From NCBI RefSeq assembly GCF_002153425.1, contig NZ_KZ119600.1:1179386-1243385 (forward strand): a stretch of 64,000 nucleotides of DNA, written 5' to 3'. The position numbers were made by a program, and so were the translations under genes. Source of the stretch: Litchfieldia alkalitelluris. Lineage in GTDB: Bacteria; Bacillota; Bacilli; Bacillales; Salisediminibacteriaceae. The stretch's first letter is position 1; each line of letters begins with the position of its first letter. Of this stretch, positions 27,325-37,265 are shown piece after piece. The notes beneath the pieces are model-generated. The model was not told the origin of the DNA. It saw only the letters and a program-made list of their open reading frames with translations, and made no database searches.

Positions 27325-27381
27325 TACCCTTGAGGCGGGTGGCGGTTTGCTTTCTTTGGTCAATTCTGATTGGAAATTGTG

Positions 27382-28525
27382 TTTAATTTCCCTTTACGAA
27401 AGCAGACGCATTGCTTCGGTAAAATAAATCAAGTTTAATTTCCCTTTACAAAGGCATGCGCATTGCTACGGGTAAATAAACCGCATTTAATTTCCCTTTA
27501 CGAAGGCATGCGCATTGCTACGGGTAAATAAATCAAGTTTATTTTCCCTTTACGAAGGGAGGCGCAATGCTTCGGGTAAATAAACCGCATTTAATTTCCC
27601 TTTACGAGGTCAGGCATAGTGCTTCCGGTAAATAAATCAAGTTTAATTTCCCTTTACGAGGTCAGGCACATTGCTTCGGGTAAATAAATCGCGTTTAATT
27701 TCCCTTTCCGAGGTTAGGCATAGTGCTTCGGTAAAATAAATCAAGTTTAATTTCCCTTTACAAAGGCATGCGCATTGCTACGGGTAAATAAACCGCATTT
27801 AATTTCCCTTTACGAAGGCATGCGCATTGCTACGGGTAAATAAATCAAGTTTATTTTCCCTTTACGAAGGGAGGCGCAATGCTTCGGGTAAATAAACCGT
27901 ATTTAATTTCCCTTTGCAAGGTCAGGCATAGTACTTCGGGTAAATAAATCGCGTTTAATTTCCCTTTCCGAGGTTAGGCATAGTGCTTCGGTAAAATAAA
28001 TCAAGTTTAATTTCCCTTTACAGAGGCATGCGCATTGCTACGGGTAAATAAATCAAGTTTATTTTCCCTTTACGAAGGGAGGCGCAATGCTTCGGGTAAA
28101 TAAACCGTATTTAATTTCCCTTTGCAAGGTCAGGCATAGTACTTCGGGTAAATAAATCGCGTTTAATTTCCCTTTACGGTGTCAGGCACATTGCTTCGGG
28201 ATAATAAATCGCGTTTAATTTCCCTTTCCGAGGTTAGGCATAGTGCTTCGGTAAAATAAATCAAGTTTAATTTCCCTTTACGAGTTCATGCGCATTGCTA
28301 CGGGTAAATAAACCGCATTTAATTTCCCTTTACGAAGGCATGCGCAATGCTACGGGTAAATAAATCAAGTTTATTTTCCCTTTACGAAAGCAGGCGCACC
28401 GCTTCGGGTAAATAAATCAAGTTTAATTTCCCTTTACGAAAGCAGACGCATCGCTTCGGGTAAATAAATCAAATTTAATTTCCCTTTACAAAGCCAGGCG
28501 CACCCCTTCGATCAAATAAACAAAG
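27382..28525 (-). repeat. 52-bp repeat array E (22 units, variant family)
   Basis: The consensus runs cttcgggtaaataaatcaag, tttaatttccctttacgaag, gcaggcgcattg. The motif tttaatttccc occurs 22 times, from 27382 to 28474, exactly 21 x 52 bp. The sequence differs from arrays A-D but shares cttcggg at the unit start and ccc in the same register. A final degenerate arm cttcgatcaaat sits in phase at 28506. Hairpins can form between gggtaaataaa and tttattttccc. A five-unit block (260 bp, marked by ccgaggttaggcatag) recurs at 27708, 27968 and 28228. Confidence 0.93.
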
Positions 28526-28754
28526 CACTAATTAGAACTTTCAAGAAGCTGCCAGTGAAATAGCCTTCAAGTCACCTTATCCATGCATTAATTCTCTTCC
28601 AAGACCAAGCCCCTTTTCGCTTTTCTACTATAGAAACATTTTAAATTTGGTTAAACAATAGTATAATGATGATGATAGAAACAGGAAAAGAACCACCATT
28701 TTTTCCAATAGTATAATATAGGCTCTGATGGAGTAACTTTAGGAGGGAATTGCA

Positions 28755-29228
28755 TTGTTCAATTGGGGGAACCGCAAGAAACCTAAGGGGGACGCAAAAG
28801 GAAAGTCGTCAGAGAAAGAAAAAAAGATCATCAATGCGTCTATTGACGAAGTGAGACAAGCAGTAAATGCTTACGCTTCTTCCATGAAAAAAGGGATATC
28901 ACTAAGAAGTGTGATACAGGAAGATCATAAAATTGACTATGATATGATCTACTCTTATTTAGGGGGCATACCTGATAAGCAGTTTTACATGTCAAGGGAG
29001 ACATTTGAAATTTTTGAAGACCCGCAATATCCCAAGTATATTGATCTTTGTCAAATTGCCTGTGACCAATACTATCTGGAAAAAAACGAAGAGCCAGTTA
29101 CGCCTGGTGATCCGTATAGGAAGTTAAATTATTTGAAGCTTAAAGATTATTTAAAGGAAAAGCCACCATTTCAGCTTTATTTGCACCCACGGGATAAAAT
29201 GGTGACACATCGATCTCCAAAAGAATAA
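28755..29228 (+). CDS. DUF3939-like protein
   Basis: A 157-residue soluble protein with a basic N terminus ([17 protein letters not shown]). It then has [46 protein letters not shown], and a C-terminal [22 protein letters not shown]. This is the pattern I associate with DUF3939 of Bacillus; I could not check by search. The TTG start follows AGGAGGG. It is probably in an operon with ygaC, 19 bases downstream. Function unknown. Confidence 0.72.
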   Translation: MFNWGNRKKPKGDAKGKSSEKEKKIINASIDEVRQAVNAYASSMKKGISLRSVIQEDHKIDYDMIYSYLGGIPDKQFYMSRETFEIFEDPQYPKYIDLCQIACDQYYLEKNEEPVTPGDPYRKLNYLKLKDYLKEKPPFQLYLHPRDKMVTHRSPKE

Positions 29229-29247
29229 GAGAGAAAGGAGCAAAACT

Positions 29248-29775
29248 GTGATTTTTCCCAAGACTGGCAGTAATATTTTAGTACAAAGCTATAAGCATAA
29301 TGGACAGCTTCATCGAGTCTGGGAAGAGACAATCATTCTCAAAGGTACGTCCCATGAGGTGATTGGGGGAAACGATCGAATTATGGTGCAGGAATCAGAT
29401 GGGCGACAATGGCGGACGAGGGAACCTGCTATCTGCTATTTCACGGCACACCATTGGTTTAATGCTATCGGTATGATCCGCAATGACGGAATTTACTATT
29501 ACTGTAATTTAGGTACCCCATTTACATACGATGAAGAAGCATTGAAATACATTGATTACGACTTGGACATTAAAGTTTTTCCAGATATGACGTACAAGCT
29601 GTTAGATGAAGATGAATTTGCATTACATAAAAAGCAAATGAACTATCCTGACGAAGTGGAAGTCATTCTGCGCAGAAGCGTTGATGAGCTAGTATCTTGG
29701 ATTGGTCAACGGAAAGGGCCATTCGAACCTGGTTTTATCGAATATTGGTATGAACGTTTTTTACACTATCGATAA
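29248..29775 (+). CDS. ygaC: Nucleoside tri-/diphosphate phosphatase YgaC (DUF402)
   Basis: A 175-residue DUF402 protein. It begins with a beta-rich part containing [18 protein letters not shown], then [33 protein letters not shown] and [24 protein letters not shown], the family's metal-binding core (clustered Asp/Glu/Tyr). Related Staphylococcus enzymes hydrolyse nucleoside tri- and diphosphates. The GTG start is preceded by AAAGGAG. The position matches B. subtilis ygaC, upstream of ygaD. Confidence 0.9.
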   Translation: MIFPKTGSNILVQSYKHNGQLHRVWEETIILKGTSHEVIGGNDRIMVQESDGRQWRTREPAICYFTAHHWFNAIGMIRNDGIYYYCNLGTPFTYDEEALKYIDYDLDIKVFPDMTYKLLDEDEFALHKKQMNYPDEVEVILRRSVDELVSWIGQRKGPFEPGFIEYWYERFLHYR

Positions 29776-29811
29776 AAGTAGAGTGGACAAGGCATGATAG
29801 ATGGTTATATG

Positions 29812-29851
29812 TTCGGACCGGGATCTAATAACTAAGTAACTGAGGTCCGAA
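29812..29851. other. Solitary hairpin resembling an array palindrome
   Basis: ttcggacc (29812-29819) pairs with ggtccgaa (29844-29851) and continues gcgtgcc. There is no T run. The arm ends (ttcgg/ccgaagcg) resemble the array arms (cttcggg/cccgaagcg), so this may be a single diverged relative; otherwise a stand-alone mRNA hairpin after ygaC. Confidence 0.4.
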
Positions 29852-29910
29852 GCGTGCCAGTCATTAAAGTTTTACCAAAACATAAGAATAATTTAATATA
29901 GGAAGAGGAG

Positions 29911-29943
29911 AGTGCGGTTTTAATGAAAACCGTCTTTTCTTTT
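29911..29943 (+). terminator. Terminator after ygaC
   Basis: Stem cggtttt/aaaaccg with loop aatg followed by tcttttctttt. Confidence 0.75.
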
Positions 29944-30086
29944 GGGGAAAAATAAGGTTGCGAGACATGAAACAGATGATCATCAAGCTTTATTTTTCTC
30001 GGAAAAAAGCAGGGGTGAGAGTAAGTTCAGATCCCCCAACTCAGTGATCTATCACATGGATTGAGAATGTAGAAGGTGGTTGAAAG

Positions 30087-31829
30087 ATGGATAGTATTAA
30101 GCGGTACATGACATACATAAAGCCGTATTGGAAAGAAATAACAGTGACAGTACTCATCGGGATGCTAAAATTCGGTATTCCGTTATTAATTCCATTGATT
30201 TTGAAATACGTCATCGATGACATTATCGGTGCGACAGGATTAACGAACGACGAGCGATTAACGCAATTATATTGGCTCATGGGTATTGTACTTGTCGTAT
30301 TTATTTTCCTGCGACCGCCAGTGGAATATTACCGACAATATTTCGCACAGTGGACTGGAAGCAAAATCTTGTACGATATAAGGGAACAACTTTTTTCCCA
30401 CTTGCAAAAACTTAGCTTAAAGTTTTATTCCAACAGGAAGTCTGGAGAAATCATTTCAAGGGTCGTTCACGATGTGGAGCAAACGAAAAACTTCATCATC
30501 ACAGGAATGATGAATATTTGGCTAGATATGTTTACCATCGTTGTGGCTATCGTCATCATGTTAACGATGGACGTGTGGCTCACGATAGTAGCCATTGCAT
30601 TATTACCTTTCTACGGATTTGCCATTAAGTTTTTCTACAGCAGGCTTCGTGATCTTACTCGGAAACGTTCGCAAGCCCTAGCAGATGTCCAAGGCCATTT
30701 GCACGAGCGACTTCAGGGAATGAATGTCATTCGGAGTTTTGCCTTGGAGGATCACGAGCAGAAGGCATTTAATAAACAGAACGCAAATTTTTTACAAAAA
30801 GCATTGGACCATACGCGTTGGAACGCGAAGACGTTTGCTGTCGTGAACACGGTGACGGACATTGCGCCGATTCTAGTCATTGGTGTCGCTGGATACATGG
30901 TGATCCAGATGAACCTCACTGTGGGTACGCTCGTGGCATTCACTGCCTATATGGACCGCCTGTACAATCCACTGCGCCGACTTGTTAATTCGTCGACGAC
31001 TTTGACGCAGTCCATTGCGTCTATGGACCGAATGTTTGAGCTAGCTGATGAAAAATATGATATTACTGACAAACCAAATGCAGTTCCATATTCCATGCCG
31101 CAGGGAGAAGTCGTGTTTGAAGGTGTAGGCTTCAGCTATGACAACGATCATTCAATCTTGAAGGACATCAACTTCCGCGCCAACCGTGGCGAGACGATCG
31201 CAATCGTTGGAATGAGTGGTGGTGGAAAAAGCACGATTATGAGCTTGATTCCAAGGTTCTACGATGTTACTTCAGGAAGAATTCTCATTGACGGCAAGGA
31301 TATTCGCGACTATCAAGTGCGCACCTTGCGTGATCGCATTGGAATGGTGCTTCAGGACAATATCATTTTCAGCGACTCGGTCCGCTTCAATATTTTGATG
31401 GGAAAACCTGATGCGACTGAAGAAGAAGTCATTGCAGCAGCCAAAGCGGCCAACGCCCATGATTTTATAATGGAGCTTCCAGAGGGCTACGATACGAACA
31501 TTGGAGAGCGTGGCGTCAAGCTTTCTGGTGGGCAAAAACAAAGAGTTGCTATTGCACGCGTGTTTTTAAAGAGTCCAGAAATCTTGATTTTTGATGAAGC
31601 GACAAGTTCGTTGGACTTAGAAAGCGAGCATCTCATCCAGCAATCCTTGTTCCGATTAGCGGAAAACCGCACTACCTTCATTGTGGCTCATCGTCTATCA
31701 ACGATCACCCACGCCGATAAAATTATCGTCATTGAAGATGGGCTCTTGAAAGAAGTAGGCAACCATGAAGAGTTGATGGAACGGCAAGGAGCTTACTATA
31801 ACTTGTTCCAAGTGCAGAAGTTGAATTAG
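30087..31829 (+). CDS. ygaD: ABC-type exporter (half-transporter) YgaD
   Basis: A 580-residue fused membrane/ATPase protein of the MsbA/LmrA type. Six membrane segments lie in the first ~310 residues (ABC exporter type I fold), with the coupling-helix region [23 protein letters not shown]. The C-terminal ATPase has Walker [10 protein letters not shown] (about 373-381), Q-loop MVLQDNIIF, signature LSGGQKQR and Walker [13 protein letters not shown], with H-loop AHRLST. It works as a homodimer or with a partner half; the substrate (drug or lipid) is unknown. RBS: GAAGGTGGTTG. It keeps the B. subtilis place after ygaC. Confidence 0.92.
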   Translation: MDSIKRYMTYIKPYWKEITVTVLIGMLKFGIPLLIPLILKYVIDDIIGATGLTNDERLTQLYWLMGIVLVVFIFLRPPVEYYRQYFAQWTGSKILYDIREQLFSHLQKLSLKFYSNRKSGEIISRVVHDVEQTKNFIITGMMNIWLDMFTIVVAIVIMLTMDVWLTIVAIALLPFYGFAIKFFYSRLRDLTRKRSQALADVQGHLHERLQGMNVIRSFALEDHEQKAFNKQNANFLQKALDHTRWNAKTFAVVNTVTDIAPILVIGVAGYMVIQMNLTVGTLVAFTAYMDRLYNPLRRLVNSSTTLTQSIASMDRMFELADEKYDITDKPNAVPYSMPQGEVVFEGVGFSYDNDHSILKDINFRANRGETIAIVGMSGGGKSTIMSLIPRFYDVTSGRILIDGKDIRDYQVRTLRDRIGMVLQDNIIFSDSVRFNILMGKPDATEEEVIAAAKAANAHDFIMELPEGYDTNIGERGVKLSGGQKQRVAIARVFLKSPEILIFDEATSSLDLESEHLIQQSLFRLAENRTTFIVAHRLSTITHADKIIVIEDGLLKEVGNHEELMERQGAYYNLFQVQKLN

Positions 31830-31947
31830 AGGTTAGGGAACGGGTTTGAAGTAGTGGTGAATGAAAGCTGGGGAGTAGGACTTGGGTTTAGCGCGGGTGT
31901 GTGGTGAGTGGGAAATTGAAATGTGGGAGTTAAATGGTAGGAGATCT

Positions 31948-31978
31948 AAAAAAAGCTGCAGTTTGCAGCTTTTTTTAA
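31948..31978 (+). terminator. Terminator after ygaD
   Basis: Stem aaaaaaagctgca with tgcagcttttttt, near-perfect and palindromic, so it works in both directions. Confidence 0.8.
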
Positions 31979-32037
31979 TGGGTAATAGAGCTTTTTCGAT
32001 TTTAGAACCAATGATTGTTTGTTTCTAACTGGGGGAT

Positions 32038-32933
32038 TAGTTCCCTTTGCAATGGTCTTGCTGAGGTTTCGGGCACTATGAACCAGGAATAGTTCCCGAA
32101 GGCCTCGTCTCAAGGTTGCTTCGGGCACTATGAGCAAGGAATAGTGCCCGAAGCGCTCGTCTCACCGTTACTCCGGGCACTATGAGCAAGGAATAGTGCC
32201 CGAAGCCCTCGTCTCAAAGCTGTTCCGGGCACTATGAACAAGGAATAGTTCCCGAAGCCCTCGTCTTACTGCTGCTCCGGGCACTATGAACAAGGAATAG
32301 TGCCCGAAGCGCTCGCATCAAAGTTGCTCCGGGCACTATCAGCTTGTAATAGTGCCCGAAGCGCTCGTCTCAAGGTTACTCCGGGCACTATTTGTACGGA
32401 ATAGTGCCCGAAGGCCTCGCATCAAAGTTGCTCCGGGCACTATGAACAAGGAATAGTGCCCGAAGCGCTCGCCTCAAGGTTGCTCCGGTCACTATCAACA
32501 CAGAATAGTTCCCGAAGGCCTCGTCTCACTGCTGCTCCGGGCACTATGAACAAGGAATAGTGCCCGAAGCGTTCGTCTCACCGTTACTCCGGGCACTATG
32601 AACACGGAATAGTGCCCGAAGCGCTCGTCTCACCGTTGCTCCGGGCACTATGAACAAGGAATAGTGCCCGAAGCGTTCGTCTCACCGTTACTCCGGGCAC
32701 TATGAACACGGAATAGTGCCTGAAGCGCTCGTCTCTCCGTTGCTTCGGGCACTATGAGCAAGGAATAGTTCCCGAAGCCCTCGTCTTACTGCTGCTCCGG
32801 GCACTATGAACAAGGAATAGTTCCCGAAGCGCTCGCATCAAAGTTGCTCCGGGCACTAACAACAAGGTATAGTGCCCGGAGCCCTCGCCTCAAGGTTACT
32901 CCGGGCACTATCACCAATTTTTAGTTCCTTATC
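32038..32933 (-). repeat. Palindromic 52-bp repeat array C (17 units, reverse orientation)
   Basis: Left arms ctccgggcacta run from 32067 to 32899, exactly 16 x 52 bp. Right arms are tagtgcccgaag or tagttcccgaag, and spacers read cgctcgtctcaaggttg or cgctcgtctcaccgttg. The array begins with a lone right arm tagttccctttg at 32038-32049 and ends with tagttccttatc at 32922; both are in exact register but degenerate. A two-unit block repeats at 32571 and 32675 (104 bp). Confidence 0.95.
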
Positions 32934-33052
32934 TACTGGCAGATTAATCCCCTTACCAAAAGGCAACACAATTTTTTTTACCCAAAAGAAAGGGTTTTGA
33001 AGTATGGTCTTGAACATGTAAAGGAAGTTATTTAACGCTTGGAGGTAGTCAG

Positions 33053-33838
33053 ATGATAATAGATGACGCGTGGTTTACTGTGCAAGAAATTGATTCAAAT
33101 ACATATGCAATCAGTGAATACGGGCATTGGGAGAAGGTACACTCATTTTTATTGTTGGGTAAAAAGAAAGCCGTTTTAATTGATACAGGTCTCGGCATTG
33201 ATAATATAAAAAGAATCACTGACCAATTGACAACATTACCAATTGAAGTTTTCACCACACATGTTCACACTGACCATATTGGAAGTCATGGAGAATATGA
33301 AAAGATTTATGTCCACGAGGGGGATAGGGATTGGTTAGTGAACGGAATACAGGGCTTATCAATCGAGCAAATTAGAAAAGACATTAGTAGAGATATAACT
33401 TTGCCTACACCAGATTCATTTGACCCTAACACATATCAACCATTTCAAGGGGAACCAACGGGTTTATTACGTGATGGAGATGTATTTGATTTGGGGAATA
33501 GGGAGTTAGTTATCTATCATACGCCTGGACATTCTCCTGGCCACATTTCCATTTTTGATAAAACTAACGGGTACTTGTTTACAGGGGATTTACTATATGA
33601 TGAAACGCCTGTATACGCTTTTTTCCCTTCTACGAACCCTGTGGATTTAGTGAATTCTTTGGAAAAAATTTCAGAGATACGTAATATTACAATGATTTAT
33701 GGTTCACACAATAGTTTAGGGCTGAATCCGGAAATTTTAGAAGAGGTAAAAACGGCAGTTACGTATTTGAGAGAAAACGAGCTTACTAAATTCGGTACAG
33801 GCATTCATCAATTTAAAGGCTTTAGTGTACAGTTTTGA
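33053..33838 (+). CDS. MBL-fold metallo-hydrolase
   Basis: A 261-residue metallo-beta-lactamase-fold enzyme. It has the zinc motif HVHTDHIGSH (about residues 71-80), a later His in HTPGHSPGHISIFD, Asp in LFTGDLLYD and a final His in IYGSHNSL. The N terminus YAISEYGHWEKVHSFLLLGKKKAVLIDTGLG is typical of glyoxalase-II-like and lactonase-like hydrolases; the substrate is not determined. GGAGGT precedes the ATG. It opens the accessory stretch before ygaE. Confidence 0.88.
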   Translation: MIIDDAWFTVQEIDSNTYAISEYGHWEKVHSFLLLGKKKAVLIDTGLGIDNIKRITDQLTTLPIEVFTTHVHTDHIGSHGEYEKIYVHEGDRDWLVNGIQGLSIEQIRKDISRDITLPTPDSFDPNTYQPFQGEPTGLLRDGDVFDLGNRELVIYHTPGHSPGHISIFDKTNGYLFTGDLLYDETPVYAFFPSTNPVDLVNSLEKISEIRNITMIYGSHNSLGLNPEILEEVKTAVTYLRENELTKFGTGIHQFKGFSVQF

Positions 33839-34037
33839 AGTCTATTCAGTAAGGCTAAAGAAAACTACAATCTGAATGAGCTAGATTTTTAAGCTTGTAG
33901 TTCTTGTTATATATGGATTATATGTATTAAAAACTCTGCTTCCGGGATTGCTATATGTTACCAAAAGTGTAAGCTGTCTGTTGGGAATTTGTGTTAAAAT
34001 GGTTTTAATACAACACGTGATGAAGGGAGGCAGTGTT

Positions 34038-34229
34038 ATGATTCTCTCGGCCATCGTTGATTTCTTTATTATACTTATCCCTTGGTGGTTATTTCTCCTT
34101 TTTTTCCAAAGGGTCACCCACCGCTATCCAAAGAAAAATAGTTGGAAAAAAGACATTTTCCTTACACTAGTTCAAACTATTGTAATTATATTCATATTTT
34201 TACCCCTCCTTAATTGGATGTTGAATTGA
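34038..34229 (+). CDS. Small membrane protein, 63 residues
   Basis: Two hydrophobic segments (FFIILIPWWLFLLFF and FLTLVQTIVIIFIFLPLL) separated by a basic loop (HRYPKKNSWKK). The ATG at 34038 has GAAGGGAGG upstream; the open frame reaches 33948 but without a ribosome binding site. No family recognised. Confidence 0.65.
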   Translation: MILSAIVDFFIILIPWWLFLLFFQRVTHRYPKKNSWKKDIFLTLVQTIVIIFIFLPLLNWMLN

Positions 34230-34447
34230 TGCTATGGTTACACGATTTGAGTAGGGAGTGAATGGTAATTTTTATAACCACATATGTGAATTTGTTCACA
34301 ATCAAGGGTCGTGGCGGACTTTTCGCTGTAGTACTAACATGTTAAAGCAATGTGAAACGAGAGATATGATAGGGCTTGCTCTGTTTCAACTATTCAAAAG
34401 TTTTTTCATCAAATTTACTATATAAACTGAAAAGGCGGAGATGGAAC

Positions 34448-34852
34448 ATGAAACGTACTTGGATCTTATTGATTTGTTGTTTCGTCATATTGTTTGGAAC
34501 AGGGTGTACTAGCATGTGGGATAGTACGATGTATAAAGACAAATATGTCAGTCACATCATTCTTGAGGATGTTAAAAATGGTGGTGAATACTCGAAAACC
34601 TTTAGGGATCATAAACGTATGAATGTATTTATTGATGCTATTGAGAACGGGGAGGAGCTGCCAGGGATTTTAAGTTATTCAACAGAATTCTGGTTGTCAA
34701 TTAACTTTGATGACGGTTCAGTAGAGCAATTTGATTTCAGTTTGGGGACAGACGATGACATAGAAGGTTTACTTGTAAATCTCATCAATACTCATAAAGG
34801 ATTTGCCATCACTATAGAAGATTCCAATGCATTGCGAGAGATTATTTATTGA
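34448..34852 (+). CDS. Lipoprotein, hypothetical
   Basis: A 134-residue exported lipoprotein with signal peptide MKRTWILLICCFVILFGTGC; the lipobox is FGTGC with the lipidated Cys at residue 20. The mature part has alternating strands (HIILEDVKNGGEYSKTF, FWLSINFDDGSVEQFDFSLG), a fold seen in small Bacillus lipoproteins of unknown role. The ATG at 34448 follows AAAGGCGGAG. The frame upstream to 34376 is not expected to be translated. Confidence 0.72.
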   Translation: MKRTWILLICCFVILFGTGCTSMWDSTMYKDKYVSHIILEDVKNGGEYSKTFRDHKRMNVFIDAIENGEELPGILSYSTEFWLSINFDDGSVEQFDFSLGTDDDIEGLLVNLINTHKGFAITIEDSNALREIIY

Positions 34853-34913
34853 CTTTTTCGGAAAAAATTAGTCCTTATTCTTCCATAATAGGTGATAAAA
34901 TGAAAGGTGAATT

Positions 34914-35162
34914 ATGCAATTCTTTGTCATCAACAATTGGGGGAGGCTCCTAGAACAAATGCTTAAAAGTTGGGGAAGTATGTCTACATGGGGAAAATTT
35001 TGCCTTGTATCCAGTGTGATTTTTTTATTAATAGGAGTTATTTGGCTCATTTTTGATGTTTTTACAAGTGGACTGTCGTTTTGGTCTCCAGCTAGGACGT
35101 TCCTCATCGTCGGGATTTGTTTATTTCTCATGATGTTGAGTGAGAACGAGACAGAAGCGTGA
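34914..35162 (+). CDS. Small membrane protein, 82 residues
   Basis: Two hydrophobic segments (about 28-48, FCLVSSVIFLLIGVIWLIF, and about 60-76, TFLIVGICLFLMMLS). The ATG is preceded by AAAGGTGA. It ends 47 bases before the next lipoprotein gene and may be co-transcribed. No family recognised. Confidence 0.6.
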   Translation: MQFFVINNWGRLLEQMLKSWGSMSTWGKFCLVSSVIFLLIGVIWLIFDVFTSGLSFWSPARTFLIVGICLFLMMLSENETEA

Positions 35163-35209
35163 GGTAAGGTCTTGTTATATAAGGTGGGTACATAGGAGGG
35201 GGTGAGACT

Positions 35210-35596
35210 TTGAAAAAATTTGTAGCTTTATTTTTAGCAATAGTAGTATTCATATTCTTTATTTCTGGTTGTTCTGGAAAACAAGAGTTAACAGTAGATG
35301 AGATATTAGGGATCCTTGATAATGAAGGAATAAGCTATGAAGAAAGAGAAGTACACCCGTCAGAGGAACTCTCAAAGACAGTAGAAAATTACGTTTATGA
35401 ACTAGAGGAAGGAAGATTTCGTATCCACTTTTTCTCTTCAGTAGACGATAGAATGGAAGTCGAAAAGGATCCATACCCTGCTGCGATCTTTATGCCAAAC
35501 GCATCTTATAGTAAAGATAAAATTTTGTTATATTATGTGGCCGGAAACGAAGCCTTAGTCGAAAAACTAGACAAGGCCTTTGAAGGGTGGAATTGA
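35210..35596 (+). CDS. Lipoprotein, hypothetical
   Basis: A 128-residue lipoprotein with signal MKKFVALFLAIVVFIFFISGC (lipidated Cys21). The mature domain starts LTVDEILGILDNEGISYEE and is small alpha/beta. The TTG start is supported by AGGAGGGGGTGAG. No family recognised; composition suggests a surface-anchored sensor or accessory protein of the preceding membrane protein. Confidence 0.72.
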   Translation: MKKFVALFLAIVVFIFFISGCSGKQELTVDEILGILDNEGISYEEREVHPSEELSKTVENYVYELEEGRFRIHFFSSVDDRMEVEKDPYPAAIFMPNASYSKDKILLYYVAGNEALVEKLDKAFEGWN

Positions 35597-35654
35597 ATTT
35601 AGTACATATTTTCTAAAGGTCCGAATTGTGTTCTTGAAGGGGAGGCGAAATCTA

Positions 35655-36482
35655 GTGATCTCAGAATTAAAGAAATCTGAATTTTTCAAATGTGAGGGTT
35701 TGTTAAATGAGCAAGGTCATTTAGAACCAAAGGCAATTGTCAAAGGCATAAACCCTGGACGTATTTTTGTAGATGACATCGATTCTCCAACTTCGGGTAT
35801 GATTTGGTTAGGTAATAACGATGGATTTTTCTTTATTGCAAATGAACGAAACGAAGGTTTTAACGCCGAAATAAACCATTTCATAAATACAATTATTAGT
35901 CCAGAGGCCAAAAAGGTAGGTTTAACTTGGTTTGAGGGGATCGGTAACCATAGTAGATGGGATGAAACTATACAAAAGCTATTTAAATATCGTAATTTAG
36001 AAAGTTGGAATCAAAGGGTTTATTCATTGGAGAAAAAAGATTATAAAGGTAACTTAGATCTTGCTGTAGAAGAGTATAATATTGTCAGAATTACTGAAAC
36101 ACTTTTTAATAACAGTAAGAATTCAATTAATAATATTGATTTTTTGCAATCAAAGATACTAGAGTTTTGGACAACACCAGAAAGGTTCTTTCATGATGGC
36201 ATTGGTTACTGTGCTGTTTATAAAAATAAAATAGTAAGTATTTGTATTTCGGGGTTTGCTGTTTGTAATGTTCACTGTATTGATATTGAAACGTTAGAAG
36301 AGCATCAAGGTAAAAAATTAGCACAAAAAGTAGCTTTGACTTTTGTAAAACATTGCTATGATAATAATCTAGTACCCTATTGGGATTGTATGGAGTCTAA
36401 CAAAACTTCGATTGCAGTTGCAGAAAAAATCGGTTTAAAAAATGCATTTAACTACAAGGGATATACCTTTAAGTTTGAATAA
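35655..36482 (+). CDS. GNAT family acetyltransferase, two-domain
   Basis: A 275-residue protein. The C-terminal half has the GNAT core: GYCAVYKNKIVSICISGF, then CIDIETLEEHQGKKLAQKVALTFVKHC (acetyl-CoA binding helix with Q-G-K-K-L-A) and YWDCMESNKTSIAVAEKIGL. The N-terminal ~110 residues form a second, ligand-binding-like domain, as in the GNAT_acetyltr_2/zeta-type proteins of Bacillus. GTG 35655 has GGGGAGGCG upstream; the frame extending to 35580 overlaps the previous gene. Strongly AT-rich. Confidence 0.75.
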   Translation: MISELKKSEFFKCEGLLNEQGHLEPKAIVKGINPGRIFVDDIDSPTSGMIWLGNNDGFFFIANERNEGFNAEINHFINTIISPEAKKVGLTWFEGIGNHSRWDETIQKLFKYRNLESWNQRVYSLEKKDYKGNLDLAVEEYNIVRITETLFNNSKNSINNIDFLQSKILEFWTTPERFFHDGIGYCAVYKNKIVSICISGFAVCNVHCIDIETLEEHQGKKLAQKVALTFVKHCYDNNLVPYWDCMESNKTSIAVAEKIGLKNAFNYKGYTFKFE

Positions 36483-36564
36483 TTTACTCTATTTTTTAGT
36501 GAGGTATGTTAATGACAGCAAAGTTTAACAGAGCGTTTTAAAAAATGTTTTATAAATAAACTTG

Positions 36565-37008
36565 ATGGAAAACGCTATGGTATTGCAACGAGTTAGTTTG
36601 ATAACAATTGGAGCTTTTGATTTACCTTTACTTCGCTCTTTTTATAAAAGTCTTGGATGGGAGGAGACAGAAATTAGTTCTGATAATTATGCCGCTTTTA
36701 AAACAGCTGGAGTAATCCTTTCTATATACCCAATTGAAGAATTAGCAAGAGATGCAGGTTTGAAAATTAACATGAATACAGATAGCTTCCGCGGTGTTTC
36801 TTTTGCTATAAATGTTAATAAACTTCAAGAAGTAGATGAAACCATCGATGAAATAAGAAAAGCTGGTGGAAAAATATTAAGAGAGCCAAGTGATGCTTTT
36901 TGGGGAGGAAGAACAGCGTATTTTGCTGATCCGGAGAACAATATATGGGAAGTTGCATATAACCCATCATCTGTTTTTGATGAAAGGGGAGCAATGCTTT
37001 CCTATTAA
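36565..37008 (+). CDS. VOC (glyoxalase/bleomycin-resistance) family protein
   Basis: A 147-residue vicinal-oxygen-chelate protein: RVSLITIGAFDLPLLRSFYKSLGW at the N terminus and a C-terminal WGGRTAYFADPENNIWEVAYNP. The usual first-strand metal His is not seen (SLITIG), while the terminal Glu (WEVAY) is kept, so it may not be a metal enzyme. The start is uncertain: ATG 36565 lacks a good ribosome binding site, and ATG 36577 is an alternative. Confidence 0.8.
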   Translation: MENAMVLQRVSLITIGAFDLPLLRSFYKSLGWEETEISSDNYAAFKTAGVILSIYPIEELARDAGLKINMNTDSFRGVSFAINVNKLQEVDETIDEIRKAGGKILREPSDAFWGGRTAYFADPENNIWEVAYNPSSVFDERGAMLSY

Positions 37009-37043
37009 ACAGGGGTTACAGGGGGTTATGGTTTGGAAAAAAT

Positions 37044-37265
37044 ATGTCTGGTGGTGTTGAAAACTTGAAGCAGTTTGTTAATGGATTATTAGTAGTTATC
37101 TTTTTCATTATCTATATTAATGTTTTTAATATACTTATAAGTTATACTATTGGCGGTTTTTGGTCTGGATTATCTACATTGATAGGTACCATCATTGTAG
37201 TTGTTGCATCGATTATTTTAGGGATAGTAACGAAAGAAAAAGTTGTTGAAATAATCAAAGGTTAA
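37044..37265 (+). CDS. Small membrane protein, 73 residues
   Basis: Two long hydrophobic segments (VNGLLVVIFFIIYINVFNILI and STLIGTIIVVVASIILGIV) and a short basic tail. It ends directly before the next ORF, so the pair is translationally linked. The start ATG has only a weak site (GGTTTGGAAA). No family recognised. Confidence 0.55.
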   Translation: MSGGVENLKQFVNGLLVVIFFIIYINVFNILISYTIGGFWSGLSTLIGTIIVVVASIILGIVTKEKVVEIIKG

